From: Candidatus Margulisiibacteriota bacterium
GTDB lineage: Bacteria; Margulisbacteria; WOR-1; XYC2-FULL-46-14; JAHJBW01
DNA: 8,472 nucleotides
NCBI GenBank assembly: GCA_018813405.1
Contig: JAHJBW010000134.1
Coordinates: 1 to 8,472 of the forward strand
Direction of reading: 5' to 3'
The translations under genes were made by a program, and so were the position numbers. The notes below the pieces were generated by a model that made no database searches, had not been told where the DNA came from, and was given only the letters and a program-made list of their open reading frames with translations. Positions 1 through 5,641 of this stretch are shown here, piece by piece; position 1 is the first letter of the stretch, and each line of letters begins with the position of its first letter.

Positions 1-46
1 ACTATATTAATCAGGACATTAAGGTATATTATTGTTGAAAAGGGCA

Positions 47-1222
47 TTATTTATTAACTCTTCTTATTGCCAGCTCCGCGACGGGTTTAAGGATCTGTTC
101 CAGCTCTCCTCCTTCACTCTGCACATCTTCCCAGATAGCGTTTATCTTTTTTTGGTCTTTTTCTTCAAGCAGTTTTTTAATAAGCTCAACAAAGGTGTTT
201 TCGCGCCTGGTCAAAAGATCCATTTCCGAGGTAAGCTTTTTGGTGGCTTCGCGTGACCTGACTATCTCTGTCAGGTCCCTTACCAGATAAAGAAAACCCT
301 GGTTATTTTGTACGGGCGACTTTTTAACTTCTACCGATGTAACCCTGTTTTTTACCCCCTTGAATTCGTACTCGGCGCCGGCGGTGACCATTATATGATC
401 AATGGGCAGGCCTAATAGAGCTCCTTGATTGTATCCACCAATATTGCTGCCCGCCTGGTTGACATAGTTGATAATGCCTTCTTTGTCTGTCAGGAACAAG
501 CCATCGTAGAAAGCTTCGGAAACGGCTTCGGCAATAAGCTCTTTTGAAAGCGAGGGAACAGGGGAGTATTTTATTATTGCGTAAGCAATGATCCAAACTG
601 TTATGGTGGTGGTATGGATAGCGATTGACCAGGTGTGTATGCCCAGAACGGGGAGAATGTCATTGAAAATAGCGCCTATAGACAACGGCATCAAGATGGC
701 CAACAAATAAAGTCCGGCCTGTGTCCTGCGGAAGGCGTTCATGTCATTCCTGAGGGTATCAAGAAGGAAGAAAAGACTGGCCAGGGAATAACCAATATAA
801 AATACAATGTAGAGCGGATAAAGGCCTGCCCTCTGGTAGTCGAAACCGTGAGCAGTCATGGCAAACCCGGACACAAAATGTGGCGTCAGGTTAATGGCCG
901 CAAACATCAAAAGGGAAGGCAAATAGATAAAAGGTATCCATTTAGGGCTTTTTCCATAGAAAAAGGCAATGGAGAAATGCAACAGTAAACTGAAAACCAG
1001 CAGCCAGAAGAAATTCATTGGAACGAACCAGAAAACAGCCATGGAAGCGCTGGTTGAATACCCCATAATGCCCTGACATGTTCCGGCAGCGCAGAGGGCA
1101 GCTGTCAATAGCAAGAATACAAGATTTTCCCTGGTGCGATAATATACAAAAGCACCGGCCATAAAAGCAACAAATCCAAAAATGATATGTGAGGCATTAT
1201 AGAAAAACACCGCGGCTGTCAC
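47..1222 (-). CDS. 7TM-PAS membrane sensor protein lacking a kinase transmitter
   Basis: A 391-residue protein whose first ~220 residues form about seven hydrophobic segments. They resemble the N-terminal 7TM region found in many sensor histidine kinases, including the aromatic-rich FFWLLVFSLLLHFSIAFF stretch (71-88) and an AIIKYSPVPS exit (215-224). A PAS domain follows at about 231-320 (GLFLTDKEGIINYVNQAG at 241-258, ending FLYLVRDLTEI). The last ~70 residues are charged and probably helical or coiled-coil. No H-box or ATP-binding boxes are present, so it cannot be a kinase by itself. The start is GTG at 1222, chosen because GGAGA lies 5-6 bases upstream and the preceding kinase gene stops 16 bases before. 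It is the last gene of a three-gene operon with two complementary degenerate kinases and may be their input subunit (inference). The ligand is unknown. Domain architecture is fairly sure; function is not. Confidence 0.82.
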   Translation of the reverse strand: MTAAVFFYNASHIIFGFVAFMAGAFVYYRTRENLVFLLLTAALCAAGTCQGIMGYSTSASMAVFWFVPMNFFWLLVFSLLLHFSIAFFYGKSPKWIPFIYLPSLLMFAAINLTPHFVSGFAMTAHGFDYQRAGLYPLYIVFYIGYSLASLFFLLDTLRNDMNAFRRTQAGLYLLAILMPLSIGAIFNDILPVLGIHTWSIAIHTTTITVWIIAYAIIKYSPVPSLSKELIAEAVSEAFYDGLFLTDKEGIINYVNQAGSNIGGYNQGALLGLPIDHIMVTAGAEYEFKGVKNRVTSVEVKKSPVQNNQGFLYLVRDLTEIVRSREATKKLTSEMDLLTRRENTFVELIKKLLEEKDQKKINAIWEDVQSEGGELEQILKPVAELAIRRVNK

Positions 1223-1227
1223 AGCTA

Positions 1228-1232
1228 TCTCC
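1228..1232 (-). promoter_or_regulatory. Ribosome binding site of the 7TM-PAS gene
   Basis: GGAGA on the minus strand, following a run of A, lies 5 bases before the GTG at 1222. It sits in the 16-base gap after the HK-B stop codon and is the reason for choosing a GTG start. Confidence 0.7.
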
Positions 1233-1238
1233 TTTTTT

Positions 1239-2487
1239 CTAGTTTATCGGCAAGGTAAACTTAAATGAAGAGCCTTTCCCTTTTCCTTCTGACTCGGCCC
1301 ATATTCTGCCGCCGTGGGCCTCTATGATGGTTTTGCAAAGGGCAAGCCCCAGCCCTGTGCTTTTGACGCGGGCGGTTTCGCTGGAAACAGAATAAAACTT
1401 CTCGAACACCTTTTCCAGGTCTTTTTTTTCTATGCCCAGCCCCTGATCCTTGACCTCGACTACTATTAAACCCTCGCCGTCCTTTTGGGCAGAGATTTTT
1501 ATCAGGCCGTTGTCGGGGGAAAACTTGATCGCGTTAGAGATAAGGTTGATAATGACCTGTAATATATTATTAGCATTTGCTGTTACCTCGGGCAGTTGAG
1601 CGTCCACCTCTTTGATCAGTTTGTTGTTCTTGGGCGCCGCCTGGGCAAGCATTTCATCAAAAACATTGTCAATGACGCTCGACAAATTCACTTTTGATTT
1701 TTCTATCTTGGTTTTGCTGGTTTCAAACTGTGCCAGATTAGTAAGGTCGGATGTCAGGTTCAATATTCTTGAGGTTTGCTTGCTGATAATGGTGTTGTAT
1801 TTGTTAAGGTCTTCTGTCGTGGGGCCGGTCTCCCCGCTTAGTATGGCGTTGGCGTACTTGTTTATGATATCCAGCGGCTGGCGCAGTTCTTTTTCCATCA
1901 TTATCAGAAGGTCGGCGGTTTCTTTGGAATAATGGTCGATCTGTTCCTGCTTTTTTTAGTATCGAGCTTACCAGATAGGAAAGGCCATAGCTGGTAGCCA
2001 GAGAGGCTACCAGAAATATTCCAGCCGAAAGAGCAAGAGATGGAACGATCAAGCTGGCGCTGGAAAATGTATTGGCCAGCGAAATACCGCAAATGACCAG
2101 GAACATGCCAACGGCAATGATCAACGCATTGACCTTGGGATAGTACAATATGAAGATGGATAGTTCAAAGACCAAAATAAGTATGAAAGGGCTGAAAAAA
2201 CCGCCGGTAAAGAATATCAGCCCTCCAATAATAATAAGGTCAAGAAAAGTCCTAAAGGTTGCCAGCAGACTGGACCTTAAAGATGAAAGCGCAAGCAGGG
2301 GCAGATCAATGACCATGTATTTGATAAAAGCGACGGCAAGCAATGATGCCACAGGGTAAGCTGGCAGACACTGGTCAAACACAAAAGCGCAGAACACAAA
2401 GATCGCGGCGCATGAGGCTACTACCAGGAGCCTTATTTTGTTTATCCAGCCTTGCTCGCTTCCCCCAAACAGTGCGTATTCTTGCAT
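1239..2487 (-). CDS. HK-B: RegB-like histidine kinase paralogue, frameshifted, phosphoacceptor His replaced by Lys
   Basis: Two overlapping frames make one kinase of about 415 residues if one base is skipped at the A7 run (1951-1957). Reading frame one starts at ATG 2487 (GAGGAG 5 bases upstream) and holds six membrane segments (about 18-170) with GGFFSPF at 95-101. It then runs into a nonsense tail ending at 1804. The second frame continues as KQEQIDHYSKETADLLI, the dimerisation helix and the ATPase domain to TAG at 1239. The H-box reads MMEKELRQPL: Lys (about residue 199) stands where His is expected. The ATP site looks complete: N-box INLISNAIKFSP, G1 VKDQGLGI, F-box VFEKFY, G2 STGLGLALCK. 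The ATG at 1901 inside the second frame has no ribosome site, so separate initiation is unlikely. It could be a functional ATP-binding partner of HK-A, a pseudokinase, or a decaying gene. The frameshift may be a sequencing error. Confidence 0.8.
1951..1957 (-). other. Frameshift site: A7 homopolymer in HK-B
   Basis: On the minus strand the codons CTA AAA AAA GCA end the membrane domain (Leu177-Lys178-Lys179). Restoring the kinase frame needs a +1 skip or a -2 slip, equivalent to six or nine A instead of seven. With six A the product reads SSILKKQEQIDHYSKE, a natural linker into the dimerisation helix. Homopolymer miscounting, a true mutation, or polymerase or ribosome slippage are all possible. 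The needed direction is not the usual -1 of A-AAA-AAG sites. Confidence 0.85.
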
Positions 2488-2504
2488 CAGTACTCCTCAG
2501 TTGT

Positions 2505-3734
2505 TTATATGGGCAGAGTGAACTTGTAAATAACTCTTTTTCCTGCCTCAGCCCACAACCTGCCTCCATGGGCATGAATAATGGCCCGGCAAAGCGCCAT
2601 CTCGAGCCCGGAATCGGATTCTTCGATCTTTTCTTCTTCCCCTGATGTTTTGATGGTCTTATCAAAAAGCGTGTCGATATTTTCCGCGTTTATGCCCAAC
2701 CCCTGATTTTTAATCTCTACCGAAATGGTCTTTCTGTCCTTTCTGCCCGCGCTAATGCTTATGGTAGAATTGGGGCTTGTATGCTTGATGGCATCTTTTA
2801 GCAAAAGCAGCAGAGTGCGCCGCATTTTTTCTTCGTCTATCCTTGTGCGCGGCGTCCGAGACGAAATGTTCGGCAAAATGTAGATATTCTTTTCCACAAA
2901 AAGCGGCTGCAGTTGTTCGACCGCGTCCCTGATCATATTGACTATATGGGCCCTGGACCTGTTTATTTTGGTCTTGCCTGCCTCGATGCGGGAGATATCC
3001 AGCAGGGTTGAAGTGATCTCTATAACCTCGCTAGATTTCTTAAAGATTATTTCGTTATACTGTTTTTGCTTGTCGTTCAAAAGAACGGCCGGGGAATCAA
3101 GTATAAAAGAGCTGTATTCTTTTATTGAAGCTACTGGAGTACGAAGTTCATGGGCCATAAGGTTGGTCAGCTCCGCTTTTTCCCTGGCGATAGTTTCCAA
3201 CTGCATTTGTTTGGTTTTGAGTTTGTCACCGGTTGATGCAATTGTTTGGGTCATCATGAGGGCGGTAGCGCCAAAGGAGATTGGTATGACAAGGGCCAGG
3301 GCAGTATTTGATGACAGGAGCTGGAAAGAAGGTATGACCGACCCCGTTTGGAGCAGGGCTGTTGAAATAAGCAGGGCATTCATGGCAAGGGCAAAAGACA
3401 ATGACAATTGATATTTAAAGAAAAGAGCGACAAAAACAGCCTGGACAATATAATAGAACAGGAACGGACTTGCCAGTCCTCCGGTCAGGTACATTGTAAG
3501 GCCGATGAGGAGCGTGTCAAGGGATGTTTGGATGATATCCAGGGTCTCATTTTGGGGGAATCTGGACCCTGCCAGGGTGCTTATCAAGCCTATGGTTGCG
3601 ATGGAAAGTAATGGAATAAAAGGCAAAGGTATTCCGAACAGGAAGGTTGAACATAATAATATCAGCAACATCAGGGGATAGAATAAACACCTGATGCTGT
3701 TCAAGCTTAAAGGCAGGTTTTTTCCTTTTGCCAT
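2505..3734 (-). CDS. HK-A: RegB-like membrane histidine kinase with intact H-box and degenerate ATP site
   Basis: A 409-residue protein. Residues ~14-163 form six membrane segments with GGLASPF at 85-91, close to the GGxxNPF quinone-binding motif of RegB/PrrB (Asn is Ser here). The dimerisation helix has a standard H-box, NLMAHELRTPVASI, with phosphoacceptor His195, and an X-region ending TLLDISRIEAGKTKI. The ATP-binding domain is recognisable (AIIHAHGGRLWAEA, KFTLPI) but altered at key sites. The N-box reads LLLLLKDAIKHT (Asp314 for the metal-binding Asn), G1 reads IKNQGLGI (Asn343 for the adenine-contacting Asp), and G2 reads SDSGLEMAL (Glu378 for Gly). It can therefore probably accept a phosphoryl group but may bind ATP poorly (inference). 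It is the first gene of the operon; HK-B starts 17 bases after its stop. There is no Shine-Dalgarno before ATG 3734, and a TATAAT lies 8 bases upstream. Confidence 0.88.
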   Translation of the reverse strand: MAKGKNLPLSLNSIRCLFYPLMLLILLCSTFLFGIPLPFIPLLSIATIGLISTLAGSRFPQNETLDIIQTSLDTLLIGLTMYLTGGLASPFLFYYIVQAVFVALFFKYQLSLSFALAMNALLISTALLQTGSVIPSFQLLSSNTALALVIPISFGATALMMTQTIASTGDKLKTKQMQLETIAREKAELTNLMAHELRTPVASIKEYSSFILDSPAVLLNDKQKQYNEIIFKKSSEVIEITSTLLDISRIEAGKTKINRSRAHIVNMIRDAVEQLQPLFVEKNIYILPNISSRTPRTRIDEEKMRRTLLLLLKDAIKHTSPNSTISISAGRKDRKTISVEIKNQGLGINAENIDTLFDKTIKTSGEEEKIEESDSGLEMALCRAIIHAHGGRLWAEAGKRVIYKFTLPI

Positions 3735-3742
3735 TGTTAATA

Positions 3743-3770
3743 ATTATATAGAATAATATCAAGGATGCAA
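3743..3770 (-). promoter_or_regulatory. Candidate promoter of the kinase operon
   Basis: On the minus strand, TATAAT (3748-3743) is a perfect -10 hexamer only 8 bases before the HK-A ATG. A weak -35-like TTGCAT (3770-3765) lies 16 bases further upstream. Transcription would start at or within a few bases of the ATG, giving a leaderless or near-leaderless mRNA. The region is AT-rich, so chance matches are possible. Confidence 0.45.
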
Positions 3771-3776
3771 TCGGAA

Positions 3777-3799
3777 TTTGGCTGGATTGACTGGCCAAA
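3777..3799. promoter_or_regulatory. Possible operator: inverted repeat over the divergent promoter
   Basis: TTTGGC and GCCAAA form a perfect 6-base inverted repeat with an 11-base centre. It spans the TTGACT candidate -35 of the ABC genes, so a repressor bound there could block that promoter. The arms are short and no family consensus is recognised. Confidence 0.25.
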
Positions 3800-3815
3800 A
3801 TCTTTCTGTTACTCT
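3787..3815 (+). promoter_or_regulatory. Candidate promoter of the ABC ATPase genes
   Basis: TTGACT (3787-3792, five of six bases of the -35 consensus), a 17-base spacer, then TACTCT (3810-3815), which keeps the first T, the A and the last T of TATAAT. The predicted start of transcription falls on or next to the ATG at 3822, again suggesting a leaderless message. Confidence 0.4.
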
Positions 3816-3821
3816 TTTCTC

Positions 3822-4595
3822 ATGCTGGACATAAAAGAGCTTTCGGTCAGCTTTGGCAATTTTCAGGCTGTGAAGGATGTTGGTTTTTCGTTGAAAAGAG
3901 GCGAAACCCTGGGCCTGCTGGGGGAGTCGGGGTCGGGCAAGTCCACCGTAGCGCTGGCGATAATGCGATTGATCTCTTATCCCGGCAAGATCATTTCGGG
4001 GAAGATACTTCTGGACGGCGCTGACCTTATCAAATTGGGCGGCGAGGAAATGAGAAAAATACGCGGGGCCAAGATCTCAATGATCTTTCAAGACCCGTTC
4101 TCGTCCCTGAACCCTGTTTTTACGGTAGGGGAGCAGATAGCCGAGGCTTTTCGATATCATCAGGGCCTTAACAGGGTAGAGGCCTGGGAACGCTCCATAG
4201 AAATGCTGGGAACGGTACAGATAAGGAACCCATCTGCCAGGATACATAACTATCCCCATCAATTTTCAGGCGGAATGAGGCAGAGAGTGATGATAGCCAT
4301 GGCGCTGGCGTGCAACCCCGAATTCCTTATCGCGGATGAGCCCACCACGGCCCTGGATGTCACGGTCCAGGCAGAGATACTTAAGCTGATAGCGGACTTG
4401 CAGAACAAATTCAAGCTTGGGGTGCTGTTCATTACCCACAACTTTGCTATTATAAAACAGATATGCGACAGGGTGGTGGTAATGCGAAAGGGCCAAGTGA
4501 TGGAGGAGGGGGCAACCCTTGAGGTCTTGAATAATTCCCGCAATGCTTATACAAAAAATTTAATAGAAAGCGTAAAGGTTTTAGCCGGTGAATGA
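3822..4595 (+). CDS. ABC transporter ATP-binding protein, DppD/OppD type, short C-terminus
   Basis: A 257-residue nucleotide-binding subunit that would power import of peptides, nickel or similar small solutes from the cytoplasmic face of a permease. All ABC motifs are present: Walker A GESGSGKST (34-42), Q-loop FQDPFSSLNP (Gln90), signature FSGGMRQR (148-155), Walker B FLIADEP (168-174) with the D-loop ALD, and switch His206 (ITHNF). The FQDPFSSLNP and FSGGMRQRV wording is typical of DppD/OppD. Family members usually have about 320 residues, with a C-terminal extension bearing cysteines; here the protein stops soon after NAYTKNLIES. I prefer ATG 3822 (MLDIKELSVSF) over the in-frame ATG at 3765, because the 19 extra residues do not look like ABC sequence. 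It overlaps the next ATPase by 8 bases. No permease or binding protein is in the window, so the substrate is unknown. Confidence 0.9.
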   Translation: MLDIKELSVSFGNFQAVKDVGFSLKRGETLGLLGESGSGKSTVALAIMRLISYPGKIISGKILLDGADLIKLGGEEMRKIRGAKISMIFQDPFSSLNPVFTVGEQIAEAFRYHQGLNRVEAWERSIEMLGTVQIRNPSARIHNYPHQFSGGMRQRVMIAMALACNPEFLIADEPTTALDVTVQAEILKLIADLQNKFKLGVLFITHNFAIIKQICDRVVVMRKGQVMEEGATLEVLNNSRNAYTKNLIESVKVLAGE

Positions 4596-5298
4596 GCCTC
4601 TAATAGAAATAAAGGATGTAACAAAAAGCTTTGGTCCGGTCACAGCCGTTGATGGAGTGAGCTTTAGTATTATGGAAGGGGACAGCCTGGGATTGGTGGG
4701 AGAGTCGGGGTCGGGTAAGACCACTTTGAGCAGGCTTATCTTAAAGCTTATCGAGCCGGATGGCGGCAGGATAAGTTACTCTTTTGAGGAAAAAGAACTG
4801 CGTTCCAAATGCCAGATAGTTTTCCAGGACCCGCAGACCTCGCTTAATCCCCGCATCAGGGTGGGGGAGGCCATCGCGGAACCCGCCCGCATCCACTCGC
4901 GTCCCCCAAGAGTAAAAGAACTTCTCGAAATGGTGAAACTCCCGGCGGAATATGCGAAACGCTATCCTCACGAACTATCCGGCGGCGAGAGGCAAAGGAT
5001 AGGTATTGCCCGCGCGCTGGCCTCCAACCCTTCCTTTCTTGTGCTTGACGAGCCGGTCTCATCGCTGGATGTAACCATACAGGTAGAGATACTTAATCTG
5101 CTAAAAGAGCTCAGGCAGACCCTTGACCTGACCTATCTTTTTATAGCCCACGATCTCTCGACAATCGCCTATATGTGTGATATTATTACGGTACTAAGAG
5201 CCGGGAGGATCGAGGAATATGGACCCAAAGAGCTCATACTTAGAAGACCAAAGAGTGCCTATACCCAACTGCTTTTGGACTCATCTCCTAAGTTTTAA
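4588..5298 (+). CDS. ABC transporter ATP-binding protein, DppF/OppF type
   Basis: A 236-residue partner of the preceding ATPase. The two would form the heterodimeric motor of a Dpp/Opp-like importer. Visible motifs are Walker A GESGSGKTT (38-46), Q-loop FQDPQTSLNPR (Gln80), signature LSGGERQR (130-137), Walker B FLVLDEP (150-156) followed by SSLD, and switch His188 (IAHDL). It starts with GTG at 4588 inside the end of the upstream gene. The tempting ATG at 4592 runs into a stop after two codons, which supports the GTG. AAAGG lies 9 bases upstream, and translational coupling is likely. At the C-terminus SAYTQLLLDSSP matches the usual AYTxxLL element, but the longer tail of many OppF proteins is missing. 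Both halves retain all catalytic motifs, so two active ATP sites are expected. Confidence 0.9.
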   Translation: MNEPLIEIKDVTKSFGPVTAVDGVSFSIMEGDSLGLVGESGSGKTTLSRLILKLIEPDGGRISYSFEEKELRSKCQIVFQDPQTSLNPRIRVGEAIAEPARIHSRPPRVKELLEMVKLPAEYAKRYPHELSGGERQRIGIARALASNPSFLVLDEPVSSLDVTIQVEILNLLKELRQTLDLTYLFIAHDLSTIAYMCDIITVLRAGRIEEYGPKELILRRPKSAYTQLLLDSSPKF

Positions 5299-5384
5299 TT
5301 CATCTGCAAAAAGAGTGAAATTTCTGTCCAATAAGGCCGATAAAAATATACAAACATCTGCATCATGAAAGGAAGAGTGTTGTT

Positions 5385-5615
5385 ATGGAAAACATCGAGA
5401 GCAAACCGGAAGATCTAAAAGAATTCAGGTGTAAATTTTGTAATCGCCTTTTAGCTAAAGTTGTGGAGTGTAAGAAAGTAGAGATCAAGTGCCCTAAATG
5501 CAAGACCATGAACCTTTATCGCGAAGACGAGATCGTGATTGTTGAGATAGACGAGAACTATCTGAACAAGAGGATACAAAAAGGGAAGATCAACTTCAAC
5601 ATAATGAAGCACTAG
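5385..5615 (+). CDS. Com-like small zinc-ribbon protein
   Basis: A 76-residue protein with two CxxC knuckles (Cys16-Cys19 and Cys36-Cys39) that should bind one zinc. The core, with FRCKFCNRLLAK and EIKCPKCKTMN, closely follows the Com family, whose founder in phage Mu is an RNA-binding activator of mom translation. The acidic and basic tail (47-76) is not recognised. The start ATG 5385 has AAAGGA 11 bases upstream, a slightly long spacing. The gene stands alone, 86 bases after the ABC genes and converging with the lpd-like gene. No mom, methyltransferase or phage gene is nearby, so a Mu-like role cannot be assumed; a nucleic-acid-binding role is plausible. Confidence 0.78.
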   Translation: MENIESKPEDLKEFRCKFCNRLLAKVVECKKVEIKCPKCKTMNLYREDEIVIVEIDENYLNKRIQKGKINFNIMKH

Positions 5616-5641
5616 GGGACAGGCATCGAGGGCCCAGGGTG

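Noticed and set aside
635..988. 117-codon open frame on the plus strand
   Set aside because: Lies opposite the 7TM part of the sensor gene; its product has no recognisable domain and no ribosome site was seen. A shadow of the real gene.
1804..1901. Two separate overlapping genes for membrane domain and kinase domain
   Set aside because: The kinase-frame ATG at 1901 has no ribosome site and the frame is open and kinase-like upstream to the A7 run. The zero-frame tail has no meaning. One frameshifted gene is simpler.
2938..3411. 157-codon open frame on the plus strand
   Set aside because: Antisense to the HK-A membrane and H-box region; composition matches a mirrored hydrophobic gene, with no family resemblance.
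3765..3821. Upstream in-frame ATG for the first ABC ATPase
   Set aside because: Would add 19 residues unlike ABC proteins. The AAGG before it touches the ATG with no spacing, while MLDIKELSVSF at 3822 is the normal family beginning.
5301..5362. Direct repeat CATCTGCA at 5301-5308 and 5355-5362 in the gap before the zinc ribbon
   Set aside because: Eight bases, two copies, no symmetry or element ends; easily chance.
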